Assembly (NCBI GenBank): GCA_009728235.1
Contig: WNZI01000002.1
Coordinates: forward strand, 1 to 64,000
Length of the DNA stretch: 64,000 nt
Direction of reading: 5' to 3'
Source of the DNA: Vibrio cholerae
GTDB lineage: Bacteria; Actinomycetota; Actinomycetes; Actinomycetales; Micrococcaceae
The notes beneath the pieces are model-generated. The model was not told the DNA's origin. It made no database searches and was given only the letters and a program-made list of their open reading frames with translations. How positions within the stretch are numbered: the stretch's first letter is position 1; every line of letters starts with the position of its first letter. A program made the position numbers and the translations under genes. Shown here one piece after another: positions 56,209-64,000 of the stretch.

Positions 56209-56783
56209 GACTCGGATTCCCTCCTGCTCGACGACTTGTCCTTGATGACTGGCTCCTCTGTAGGGGTCAGCAGCGGGTTCTGAGCAACCCCTGCCTCACT
56301 CACAGGAACCGGATCCCCCACGTCCCGTCCACGTGAACGTTGCATGTCGATGGCGTGCTGGAGTATTTCGACGGCAGCCACCTGATCAACCACCTTACGA
56401 TGCTCGCGGCTGCTCAGACCAGCCGAATGCAGAGAACGGTGCGCGGAGACCGTGCTCAGCCGCTCATCCACCAACCGTACTGACAACGTCAGGGACTGCC
56501 GACTAAGTTCCTGGGCCACCAGTCCCGCATAGGCCCGCGCCATCTCGGCCGACGTCCCTTCACGGCCGCTGAGCTGCTTCGGCAGCCCCACGATGATCTG
56601 TACGGCGCCGCGTTCCGCGGCTTCCCGCACCAGCATCCGGATGTCGCTGTTGCGCTTCGGATCGCGCTTCATCGTCCGGATCGGCGTTGCCAGCAGGCCG
56701 TCGCGATCGCTCCCGGCGAGCCCTACCCGGACCAGCCCGACGTCGACGCCGAGCTTCGGCCCGCGCGGGTACGGCGCGTCCAC
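56205..56783 (-). CDS. ruvX: Holliday-junction resolvase-like YqgF/RuvX
   Basis: The 192-residue protein starts at GTG 56783 (MDAPYPRGPKLGVDVGLVRV). It has the RNase H-like core LGVDVGLVRVGLAGSDRDGL, QIIVGLPKQLSGREGTSAEM, VRLVDERLSTVSAHRSLHSA, and DQVAAVEILQHAIDMQRSRG. The acidic residues D in GVD, E in VDE and D in VDQVAA fit the catalytic set. It processes the 5' end of pre-16S rRNA. A tail of about 45 residues (DVGDPVPVSEAG onward) is hydrophilic. The frame extends to 56996 upstream but overlaps alaS there. Confidence 0.93.
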   Translation of the reverse strand: MDAPYPRGPKLGVDVGLVRVGLAGSDRDGLLATPIRTMKRDPKRNSDIRMLVREAAERGAVQIIVGLPKQLSGREGTSAEMARAYAGLVAQELSRQSLTLSVRLVDERLSTVSAHRSLHSAGLSSREHRKVVDQVAAVEILQHAIDMQRSRGRDVGDPVPVSEAGVAQNPLLTPTEEPVIKDKSSSRRESES

Positions 56784-56823
56784 CCCATCGCCCGACGTCG
56801 ACCGTGAGCCGGCACGGCCTCGG

Positions 56824-59502
56824 TCAGCGTTCCGCCACCGCAGCGCGGATGGCGCCGAGGGCGTCGGGGATCCGGGAAGGATCGGATCCTCCGCCCTGGG
56901 CGACGTCGTCCTTCCCGCCGCCCCCTCCACCGAGGATCTTCGCGGCGGTGCGCACCAGCGCGCCTGCTTTGACCCCCGCGCCACGGGCAGCCTCATTGGT
57001 GGCGACGAGCACGAGCGGACGCTCCTGGGAGACGCCGGTCACGGCGACCACGGCGGCCTGGGAACCCAGGCGCCCCCGCAGGTCGAGCACGAGTGTGCGC
57101 AGCTCGTCGGCGCTGCCGATCTCACCGGCGTCGTGCGCGATCAGGCGGACCCCGTCGACGTCCACCGCGGTGTCGACGAGTGAGGCGGCGGCGACGGCGA
57201 GCTGCTCCTTCCGGAGCCTGTCGAGTTCCTTCTCCGCCGCCTTGAGCTTGCCGAGCGTCGCCGAGAGCCGTTCCGGCAACTGCGCGGAGGGCACCTTCAG
57301 CATGTCCGACAGTTCGGAGACCAGGGCGCGCTCCGCTGCGAGGTGCCGGAAGGCGTCGAGCCCGACGAGGGCCTCCACGCGCCGGTTGCCCGAACCGACG
57401 GACTGCTCCCCGAGCAGCGTGAGGCTGCCGATGAGGGATGTCGAGGCGACGTGCGTGCCACCGCACAGTTCACGGGAGAAGTCCGCGTTCATCTCGACGA
57501 CACGCACCGTGTCCCCGTACGCCTCGCCGAACAGCGCCGTGGCGCCGAGTGCCTTGGCGTCCGCGAGGGACATGATCTTCGTCTCGACCTCGTAGTTGTT
57601 CCGGATCGCGATGTTGGAGACCTCCTCGATCTCGGAGCGCGCAGCGGCACTGATGCCCTCGCCCCACGAGAAGTCGAAGCGCAGGTAGCCGGCCTTGTTG
57701 AAGGAACCGCGCTGGAGCGCCTCGGGACCGAGGATCTCGTGCAGGGCGGCATGCACGATGTGGGTCCCCGAGTGTGCCTGCTCCCCCGCGTGGCGGCGCT
57801 GGCGGTCGACGGCGGCGGTGACGGTGGCCCCCTGGGCCACCTCCCCCTCACGCACCACGGCACGGTGGACGCTGAGGCCCTTGACCGGGCGTTGCACGTC
57901 GAGCACCTCGACGACGAAGCCGTCCCCGGTGATGAGCCCGACGTCGGCCGCCTGTCCGCCTGCCTCCGCGTAGAACGGCGTCTGGTCCAGCACGAGCTCG
58001 ATCTCCTCGCCCTGCAGGGCACTGGTGATGGACTGGCCCTTGTCGAGCACGGCGATGATCGTCGATTCGGACGTGAGTTCGTCGTAGCCGGTGAACACGG
58101 TCTGCCCGCGGCCCAGCAGTTCGGTGAACACCGACAGGTCGGCGTGGCCCGCCTTCTTGCCCCGGGCGTCGGCCTGGGCACGCCGGCGCTGCTCGAGCAT
58201 CAGCGAGCGGAAGCCGTCGGCGTCGACCGCGAGTCCCGCCTCCTCCGCCATCTCGAGGGTCAGATCGATGGGGAAACCATAGGTGTCGTGGAGTGCGAAG
58301 GCGTCCTCACCGGAGAGCGGACGCTGCTCGGCCAGTGATTCGCGGACCGCTTCCTCGAGGCGGGCCGTACCCGAGGCGATGGTGCGCAGGAACGCCTTCT
58401 CCTCCGCGTAGGCGATGCGGCTGATCCGTTCGAAGTCGCTGTCGACCTCCGGATACACGCCCTTCATCGCATCCCGCGATGCCGGCAGGAGCTCGGGCAG
58501 GCAGGCCCTCTCCACACCGAGCAGCCGCATGGCCCGCACGGCGCGGCGGATGAGCCGGCGCAGCACGTACCCACGGCCCTCGTTGGACGGAGTGACGCCG
58601 TCCGCGATGAGCATCAGCGAGGAGCGGATGTGGTCCGCGACGACACGCATGCGGACGTCGTCGGTGTGGTGCGGGTCCTGCGGGGACTCGGCACTCGTAT
58701 AGGCCTTCCCGCTGAGCGCTGCCGCCCGGTCGAGGACGGGGCGCACCTGGTCCGTCTCGTACATGTTCTCGACGCCCTGCAGGATCATCGCGAGGCGCTC
58801 GAGTCCGAGGCCCGTGTCGATGTTCTTCTTCGGGAGCTCCCCGAGGATCTCGAAATCGTCCTTGCCCGTGCCTTCGCCGCGCTGGTACTGCATGAAGACG
58901 AGGTTCCAGATCTCCACGTACCGGGTGTCGTCCGCTTCGGGACCACCGTCGACGCCGTAGGACGGGCCGCGGTCGTAGAAGATCTCCGAGCAGGGACCGG
59001 CAGGGCCCGGCTGGCCCGTCGACCAGTAGTTGTCCTTCTTGCCCATCTTCTGGATGCGCTCTGCAGGAACCCCGATGGCATCGCGCCAGATCTCCAGCGC
59101 TTCCTCGTCCTCGTGGTACACCGTGACCCAGAGCTTCTCGGCCGGCAACCCGAACCCGCCTGCTGCGACCTCGCTGGTCAACAGCTCCCAGGCCAGCCGG
59201 ATGGCGTCCGCCTTGAAGTAGTCACCGAAGGAGAAGTTGCCGCACATCTGGAAGAACGTGCCGTGGCGGGCCGTCTTGCCGACCTCCTCGATGTCACCCG
59301 TCCGGATGCACTTCTGGACGCTCGTGGCCCGGCTGTAGGGAGCGACCTCCCGGGCCGTCAGGTACGGGATGAAGGGCACCATGCCCGCCACGGTGAACAG
59401 GAGCGAGGGATCGGTCGAGACGAGGGACGCCGACGGCACGACGGTGTGCCCGTTCTGCTCGAAGTAGCTCAGCCAGCGGCTGGCGATCTCATGGGACTTC
59501 AT
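56824..59502 (-). CDS. alaS: Alanyl-tRNA synthetase
   Basis: The 892-residue enzyme starts MKSHEIASRWLSYFEQNGHT at ATG 59502. The class II catalytic domain has motif 1 around FTVAGMVPFIPYL, motif 2 with RKCIRTGD-like VQKCIRTGDIEEVGKTARHG and TFFQMCGNFSFGDYFKADAI. The editing domain has the zinc motifs HSGTH and CGGTH (near residues 575 and 675). The C-Ala domain is rich in DHHA1 features and ends in a glycine-rich GGGGGGKDDVAQGGG. The long upstream extension is spurious. It lies directly upstream of ruvX. Confidence 0.97.
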   Translation of the reverse strand: MKSHEIASRWLSYFEQNGHTVVPSASLVSTDPSLLFTVAGMVPFIPYLTAREVAPYSRATSVQKCIRTGDIEEVGKTARHGTFFQMCGNFSFGDYFKADAIRLAWELLTSEVAAGGFGLPAEKLWVTVYHEDEEALEIWRDAIGVPAERIQKMGKKDNYWSTGQPGPAGPCSEIFYDRGPSYGVDGGPEADDTRYVEIWNLVFMQYQRGEGTGKDDFEILGELPKKNIDTGLGLERLAMILQGVENMYETDQVRPVLDRAAALSGKAYTSAESPQDPHHTDDVRMRVVADHIRSSLMLIADGVTPSNEGRGYVLRRLIRRAVRAMRLLGVERACLPELLPASRDAMKGVYPEVDSDFERISRIAYAEEKAFLRTIASGTARLEEAVRESLAEQRPLSGEDAFALHDTYGFPIDLTLEMAEEAGLAVDADGFRSLMLEQRRRAQADARGKKAGHADLSVFTELLGRGQTVFTGYDELTSESTIIAVLDKGQSITSALQGEEIELVLDQTPFYAEAGGQAADVGLITGDGFVVEVLDVQRPVKGLSVHRAVVREGEVAQGATVTAAVDRQRRHAGEQAHSGTHIVHAALHEILGPEALQRGSFNKAGYLRFDFSWGEGISAAARSEIEEVSNIAIRNNYEVETKIMSLADAKALGATALFGEAYGDTVRVVEMNADFSRELCGGTHVASTSLIGSLTLLGEQSVGSGNRRVEALVGLDAFRHLAAERALVSELSDMLKVPSAQLPERLSATLGKLKAAEKELDRLRKEQLAVAAASLVDTAVDVDGVRLIAHDAGEIGSADELRTLVLDLRGRLGSQAAVVAVTGVSQERPLVLVATNEAARGAGVKAGALVRTAAKILGGGGGGKDDVAQGGGSDPSRIPDALGAIRAAVAER

Positions 59503-59713
59503 GGGGGCGATCCTTCGGTGGAGGTCGGGATTCGGACGGGGAGGGCGACGGCCCCGCAGCCGGACCACTGCCGCACGGGCCGAGGATCTGCGGGCGGACG
59601 CGGACGGAGGGCCGGCTGCGCCCGTGATCGGCTGGAGCGGACATCCCGTGGCAGACCGGCGGTGCGCCGGGTGCCCTGGCGAGCGGCGACCTGTGACGCG
59701 CCGGTCGGTGGAC

Positions 59714-59992
59714 TCAGCGCAGGGCGCGGCGCGAGCCGGGAACGGCGTCGTTGGCGGTGTCGGCAGCCGAAGGGACTTCGACCTGCACCCCGAGGGCATC
59801 GCGGAGATCGTTCTCCCGTTCCGACATCGCCGTCCGCAGGGCGTCCGCGAAGTCGCTGATGCTGTCGCTGATCTGGCCGACAGCCCGGTTCAGCCCCTCG
59901 GGGCCCAGGGTGGACTTCGCCTGGGACACCTTCCGCACGGCGACGACGCCGATCGTGACGCCCGCGGCCAGCCAGAAGACTCTTCTGATCAT
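59714..59992 (-). CDS. DUF6167-like small membrane-anchored protein
   Basis: The 92-residue protein starts MIRRVFWLAAGVTIGVVAVR, a short N-terminal membrane helix. An amphipathic helical part follows (GLNRAVGQISDSISDFADAL, RTAMSERENDLRDALG). This fits DUF6167, a small actinobacterial family placed between DUF948 and alaS genes. Function is not known. ATG 59992 overlaps no gene. The 211-base gap to alaS holds no recognisable feature. Confidence 0.75.
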   Translation of the reverse strand: MIRRVFWLAAGVTIGVVAVRKVSQAKSTLGPEGLNRAVGQISDSISDFADALRTAMSERENDLRDALGVQVEVPSAADTANDAVPGSRRALR

Positions 59993-60013
59993 CGTTATCT
60001 CCGGTTCCTGGTG

Positions 60014-60388
60014 CTAGCGGCTGCGACGTCGGCGGGCCGGCGACGTCCGGCCGGCGAGGGCCGTCCGCACACCGTAGGAGAAGGCCGACACCTTGATGAG
60101 GGGAGCCCCGATCGTGGCCGCGATGAGCGACGACAGGGCCGAGATGTTCGCCGACGCGTCCGACACGTTCGAGGTGATGCCGTCGACGGTCTTCAGCTGC
60201 TGGTGCGTGGTGGTCACCGTGCTCGTGACCTCTTCGATCAGCGGGGTCGTCTCGTCGGTGACGGTCCGGATGGCCTTGCGCAGTTCGTCGAACACGCGCC
60301 CCAGCTTCCAGATCGGCACGGCCAGCAGCAACACCAGGACGGCGAACACGCCAGCAGCTATCAGGCCCGCAATATCTCCACCTGACAT
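60014..60388 (-). CDS. DUF948-domain membrane protein
   Basis: The 124-residue protein has an N-terminal membrane helix (GLIAAGVFAVLVLLLAVPIW). A long helical, coiled-coil-prone stretch follows (KLGRVFDELRKAIRTVTDET, TPLIEEVTSTVTTTHQQLKT, VDGITSNVSDASANISALSS), the DUF948 pattern also seen in YtxG-like general stress proteins. It ends in a basic tail (RTSPARRRRSR). ATG 60388 with a gagg site. It precedes the DUF6167 gene on the same strand. Confidence 0.82.
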   Translation of the reverse strand: MSGGDIAGLIAAGVFAVLVLLLAVPIWKLGRVFDELRKAIRTVTDETTPLIEEVTSTVTTTHQQLKTVDGITSNVSDASANISALSSLIAATIGAPLIKVSAFSYGVRTALAGRTSPARRRRSR

Positions 60389-60464
60389 GGGCGGTCTCCT
60401 CTACGAAGGGTGCGCCGCCCGCGAAGACGGCATCGGAATTCTTGCTCTTTGTACCTTACAGAAC

Positions 60465-60496
60465 GAAGAGCCCGCGGCGTGTGCCGCGGGCTCTTC
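60465..60496 (-). terminator. Rho-independent terminator of rpsD
   Basis: GAAGAGCCCGCGGC (60465-60478) pairs perfectly with GCCGCGGGCTCTTC (60483-60496) over 14 bp around GTGT. It lies 46 bases past the rpsD stop on the minus strand and is followed there by TTCTGT. Confidence 0.8.
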
Positions 60497-60541
60497 GCGC
60501 GTTGTCGTCCAGGCTGCCGGGGAGTCCCCGGCGGCTGGCGA

Positions 60542-61168
60542 CTAGCGTGCGTAGTACTCGACGACGAGCTGCTCTTCGCAGGTCACGGGGACCTCGGAGC
60601 GCTTCGGGCGGCGCACGAGGCGCGCCTGGAGCTTGTCGAGCTGCACGTCCAGGTAACCGGGAACGGCAGGCAGGACGTCGCGGTGCGCACCAGCAGCGGC
60701 AACCTGCAGGGGGACCATGGTCTCGCTGCGGCTGTGGACGTGGATGAGCTGGCCTTCGGCCACGCGGAACGACGGACGGTCCACGCGGGCGCCGTCCACC
60801 ATGATGTGGCGGTGCACGATCAGCTGGCGGGCCTGGGCGCTGGTCCGGGCGAAACCGGCACGAAGCACGAGGGCGTCGAGGCGCATCTCGAGCAGTTCGA
60901 TCAGGTTCTCACCGGTCAGACCGGCGGTGCGACGGGCTTCCTCGAAGATCCGAGCCATCTGCGCTTCGCGGATGTTGTACTGGGCGCGCAGGCGCTGCTT
61001 TTCGCGCAGACGTACGGCGTAGTCGCTGTCCTGCTTGCGACGCGCACGGCCGTGCTGGCCCGGCGCGTACGGCCGGCGCTCGAGGTACTTCTCTGCCTTG
61101 GGAGTCAGGGCGATGCCGAGGGCACGCGAGATGCGGACCTTCCGGCGGGCACGTGTGTTGTTAGCCAC
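60542..61168 (-). CDS. rpsD: 30S ribosomal protein S4
   Basis: The 208-residue protein begins at GTG 61168 with MANNTRARRKVRISRALGIA, the long-known S4 start in this group. It has KAEKYLERRPYAPGQHGRAR, LREKQRLRAQYNIREAQMAR, and the S4 RNA-binding domain MRLDALVLRAGFARTSAQAR, QLIVHRHIMVDGARVDRPSF. It lacks the zinc cysteines found in some actinobacterial S4 copies. S4 nucleates 30S assembly with 16S rRNA. It is monocistronic with its own terminator. Confidence 0.97.
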   Translation of the reverse strand: MANNTRARRKVRISRALGIALTPKAEKYLERRPYAPGQHGRARRKQDSDYAVRLREKQRLRAQYNIREAQMARIFEEARRTAGLTGENLIELLEMRLDALVLRAGFARTSAQARQLIVHRHIMVDGARVDRPSFRVAEGQLIHVHSRSETMVPLQVAAAGAHRDVLPAVPGYLDVQLDKLQARLVRRPKRSEVPVTCEEQLVVEYYAR

Positions 61169-61453
61169 GTCTACCTTTCGATGTTTTCGCGGCGAAGAAG
61201 CGGAGTGAGCCACGGGGGCATCCGCACTTCCTGGTGTCGCTGGCCTCCACTTGCGGAGAGCCGGGATTGGCCGCTTCCCGGTACTACAGTCCGTCGGAGC
61301 CCGGATGTCGCCCCGCATCGTGCAGCTCGATGAGCTTCACGGCGAATGGGGAGACGGGCGGGACACGACGACTTGCCAGTCAGCGACCAATGCTAGCAGT
61401 CGGGCGGGTCGACGGCCGAATCGCCGGCGCCCGGTGCTTCCACCCGGTCCCGG

Positions 61454-62956
61454 TCATGCCCCACGGATGATGCGCCGCAGCCGGGCCAGGCGTGAGGAGA
61501 TGTCGCGTTCCACGCCGCGGTCCGTCGGCTCGTAGTAGTCGCGCCCCACGAGGTCGTCGGGGGCGTACTGCTGGGACGCGATGCCGTGCGGCTCGTCGTG
61601 CGAGTAGAGGTAGCCCTTGCCATGACCGAGCTGGGAGGCGCCCGGGTAGTGCGCATCCCTGAGATGCGCGGGTATCCCCTGCCCGCGGCCGGCCCGGACA
61701 TCGGCGATGGCGGCGTTGATCCCGTTGTAGGCCGCGTTCGATTTCGGTGCGGTCGCAATATGCACGACCGCCTCCGCGAGGATGATGCGCGCCTCCGGCA
61801 TACCCACGAGCTGAACGGCCTGGGCTGCTGCCACGGCGGTCTGGAGCGCCGTGGGATCGGCCATGCCGACGTCCTCCGCCGCCGAGATCATCAGCCGCCG
61901 TGCGATGAACCGGGGATCCTCGCCCGCCTCGAGCATCTTCGCCACGTAGTGCAGTGCGGCGTCGACGTCCGATCCGCGGAGCGACTTGATGAAGGCGCTC
62001 GCGACGTCGTAGTGCTGGTCCCCGGCGCGGTCGTAGCGGAGGGCGGCGACGTCAACCGCCTTCTCCGCGTGCTCCAGCGTCACCGGAACGGGCGGAACAT
62101 CCGTGCCTCCCTGGTCCCCCGGGATCCCCCCACCGTCGGGGCCTGACGACGTTCGCGCCCTGTCGTCGTCGTCCGTCTCGCCGTCGTCCCGACGGCTGCC
62201 CGGCTGGGAGTTCCTCTCGGACCGAGCCACTCCGGCCGCTGCCTCGAGCGCCGTGAGCCCGCGCCGGGCGTCACCGGCGGCAAGGCGCACGAGGTGCTCC
62301 AACGCCTCGTCGGTGATCGCCACCGTGCCTGCGAGCCCCCGGTCGTCGTCGACGGCGCGTTGGAGGAGGCCGCGGATGTCCGACGCGTCGAGTGGCCTGA
62401 GGGTCTGCAGGAGTGATCGGGACAGGAGCGGGGACACCACGGAGAACGAGGGGTTCTCGGTGGTGGCCGCGATCAGCACCACCCAGCCGTTCTCCACGCC
62501 GGGAAGCAGGGCGTCCTGCTGCGCCTTGTTGAAACGGTGGATCTCGTCGAGGAACAGCACCGTGGTCTGCCGGTAGAGGTCCCGGGCGGTCAGCGCCTCG
62601 TCCATGACGCGCCTCACGTCCTTGACGCCGGCGGTGATCGCGGAGAGTTCCACGAAGGTGCGGCCCTGACCGCGGGCGATCACGTGGGCGAGGGTCGTCT
62701 TACCCGTTCCGGGTGGCCCCCAGAGGATCACCGACGACGGCGCCGCGTGCGCTCCCGGGTCGTGCTCGCCGGCGAGCGTCCGCAGGGGGGATCCGCGACC
62801 GAGGAGGTGCTGCTGGCCCACCACCTCGTCGAGGCTGCGCGGCCGCATGCGCACGGCCAGCGGGCTGCGCGGACGGACGGCACCCTGCGAACGGGGACCG
62901 CGGGCGCCGGCCTGGTCCGGCTCGTCATCCGCCGCAGCGCTGAATAGATCGTTCAC
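61454..62956 (-). CDS. rarA: Replication-associated recombination protein A (AAA ATPase)
   Basis: The 500-residue protein starts at GTG 62956 ([17 protein letters not shown]). It has the sequence [15 protein letters not shown], Walker [17 protein letters not shown], Walker [20 protein letters not shown], sensor 1 [18 protein letters not shown] and the C-terminal MgsA region ([40 protein letters not shown]). About 50 disordered residues ([20 protein letters not shown]) are inserted after the ATPase domain, longer than in E. coli RarA. It acts at stalled replication forks. The region between it and rpsD is non-coding. Confidence 0.95.
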   Translation of the reverse strand: MNDLFSAAADDEPDQAGARGPRSQGAVRPRSPLAVRMRPRSLDEVVGQQHLLGRGSPLRTLAGEHDPGAHAAPSSVILWGPPGTGKTTLAHVIARGQGRTFVELSAITAGVKDVRRVMDEALTARDLYRQTTVLFLDEIHRFNKAQQDALLPGVENGWVVLIAATTENPSFSVVSPLLSRSLLQTLRPLDASDIRGLLQRAVDDDRGLAGTVAITDEALEHLVRLAAGDARRGLTALEAAAGVARSERNSQPGSRRDDGETDDDDRARTSSGPDGGGIPGDQGGTDVPPVPVTLEHAEKAVDVAALRYDRAGDQHYDVASAFIKSLRGSDVDAALHYVAKMLEAGEDPRFIARRLMISAAEDVGMADPTALQTAVAAAQAVQLVGMPEARIILAEAVVHIATAPKSNAAYNGINAAIADVRAGRGQGIPAHLRDAHYPGASQLGHGKGYLYSHDEPHGIASQQYAPDDLVGRDYYEPTDRGVERDISSRLARLRRIIRGA

Positions 62957-63045
62957 ACCGCCAACGTTACTGTGGGCCACTGACGCGGCCGCGCCCCGGC
63001 GGCCGTCACCTCCGTCGTCCACAGTCCTGAAGGGAACCCGGCGCC

Positions 63046-63753
63046 ATGGCCACCACCCGCTCCGTCCTCGTCGAGGTGTCGCGCCTGGAGGGGTGGCTGG
63101 CGCGCTTCGCTGAACGCAACGGCCCCTACGTCGTCCAGCTCCACGCTGCCGGCCCCGATGGTTCCCTCGAGGTGGTGGCGATGAACGGATGCCGGGCAGT
63201 GCTCACCCCGCCGCTGCCTCCCCTGCAGCCGGCGCCCGCCTCCGTGGAATCGCCCGATGGGGCAGCCCCTGAGCTTCTCCGCGGGGACGCCGACGCGATC
63301 AGCGCGCACCTGGTCTCGGGGATCGACCCGTCGGCCGTCGTCGGACTCCTGCTGATCCGCAGGGGCGGCTACTCCGTGGGAGTCGCCCAGGCCGGACAGA
63401 TCCTCGCCTCGAAGACGGGCACCCGCTACGTCCAGGGGAAGACGGCCGCCGGTGGCTGGTCGCAGCAGCGCTTCGCTCGCCGCCGGGCGAACCAGGCCGA
63501 CGCGCTGGTGGAGGAGACAGCAGCCCGTGCCGCCGCGCTGTACGCCGCGAATCCGCCTTCCTGCCTGCAGCTCGGTGGAGACAGGGCGCTGGCGACCAGC
63601 GCACTCGGTGAACGGGTCCTGGCGCCCTATGCGACGCTCCCCCGGGTACCGTTCCTGACGGTACCCGATCCACGCTTCACCATTCTGAAGGACGCCGCCC
63701 GCACCGCACTCGCCCTGCGGATCACGGTGACCGATCCCCCGGCAGCAGACTGA
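63046..63753 (+). CDS. acVLRF1-type peptidyl-tRNA hydrolase
   Basis: The 235-residue protein fits the actinobacterial VLRF1 group: [20 protein letters not shown] at the start, then [80 protein letters not shown]. The conserved glutamine of the release-factor loop lies in [12 protein letters not shown]. Family members, like eukaryotic Vms1, release nascent peptide from stalled 50S subunits. The ATG at 63046 follows gaaggga. It is divergent from rarA and convergent with rpe. Confidence 0.88.
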   Translation: MATTRSVLVEVSRLEGWLARFAERNGPYVVQLHAAGPDGSLEVVAMNGCRAVLTPPLPPLQPAPASVESPDGAAPELLRGDADAISAHLVSGIDPSAVVGLLLIRRGGYSVGVAQAGQILASKTGTRYVQGKTAAGGWSQQRFARRRANQADALVEETAARAAALYAANPPSCLQLGGDRALATSALGERVLAPYATLPRVPFLTVPDPRFTILKDAARTALALRITVTDPPAAD

Positions 63754-63775
63754 GCCGCCGCTGCATCCGGTCGGC

Positions 63776-64000
63776 TCAGGCGGTGCCGCCTGCGGCGGTG
63801 CGCAGGGCGGTGATGGCCTCGGCTGCGTCATCCGCCCCGTACACGGAGGATCCGGCGACGAAGACGGTGGCACCGGCGTCCGCCGCCCTCAGGATCGTCT
63901 CCCGGGTGATGCCGCCGTCCACCTGGATGACCAGCGGCAGCCCGGCGTCGCGCACGGCAGCAGCCGCCCGCCTGATCTTGGGCAGGGTCAGGTCGAGGAA
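63776..64000 (-). CDS. rpe: Ribulose-phosphate 3-epimerase, 3' part only
   Basis: The last 75 codons are present: [72 protein letters not shown]. The IQVDGGI strand with the catalytic aspartate and the FVAGSS phosphate loop identify RPE. The gene continues past the window edge. It interconverts ribulose 5-phosphate and xylulose 5-phosphate. It converges with acVLRF1, with a 22-base gap. Confidence 0.93.
   Translation of the reverse strand, partial: FLDLTLPKIRRAAAAVRDAGLPLVIQVDGGITRETILRAADAGATVFVAGSSVYGADDAAEAITALRTAAGGTA

Overview
The window is high-GC DNA with core genes typical of Actinobacteria: an actinobacterial-type integration host factor, an acVLRF1-type peptidyl-tRNA hydrolase, an actinobacterial aro/efp/nusB and pyr order, and many GTG starts with GTGA or ATGA gene junctions. 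The style fits Micrococcaceae and an Arthrobacter-like genus. The genus is an inference; no marker RNA is present. I saw no rRNA, tRNA or CRISPR array.

Layout. From 1 to about 7.6 kb lie small accessory genes: a GntR/membrane-protein pair with its own operator, a GNAT enzyme, two overlapping genes that resemble orphan immunity proteins, a zinc-ribbon-like protein, an ABM monooxygenase, a DUF2200 protein next to a decayed gene, and a BKACE-type (DUF849) enzyme. From 7.8 to 16.2 kb an organophosphate module (histidine kinase, response regulator, binding protein, fused permease, ATPase, GlpT/UhpT-type MFS carrier) is bracketed by two broken serine recombinases. From 16.2 to 26.1 kb come lipoproteins (one frameshifted), an azoreductase/HxlR pair, a LysR/EamA pair (EamA frameshifted), an acetyltransferase, an HTH/Clp-N-SRPBCC pair with an in-frame stop, a cupin, and a MarR/oxidoreductase pair around a perfect palindrome.

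From 26.7 to 33.5 kb lies a second organophosphate-type cluster: an RpiR regulator, a tyrosine-phosphatase-like protein, a metallophosphoesterase, a binding protein, a fused permease, an ATPase and a histidine phosphatase. Next come a HXXEE membrane protein, two ANTAR-domain RNA-binding regulators with a small partner, and a short gene behind a LexA-type box. From 37 to 61.2 kb almost everything is on the minus strand and housekeeping: rpsD, two small membrane proteins, alaS-ruvX-mltG-aroE-aroC-aroK-aroB-efp-nusB, then pyrR-pyrB-pyrC-PH protein-carA-carB-pyrF-mihF-gmk-rpoZ-coaBC. The window ends with rarA, acVLRF1 and the 3' end of rpe.

How they work together. The two transport clusters look like parallel routes for phosphorylated organic compounds. 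One couples a sensorless kinase to an ABC importer and an OPA-family antiporter. The other couples an ABC importer to three phosphatase types. Both would be annotated by default as iron(III) or phosphonate ABC systems, but their company argues otherwise.

Quality caveat. At least eight genes from 38.7 to 56.1 kb (gmk, pyrF, carA, pyrC, pyrB, prsW-like, nusB, mltG), several of them essential, carry small indels that break or locally scramble the frame. Four of these lie at GGCGCC or one base from it. I read them as probable sequence errors rather than real pseudogenes. The same doubt applies to the broken lipoprotein and EamA genes.
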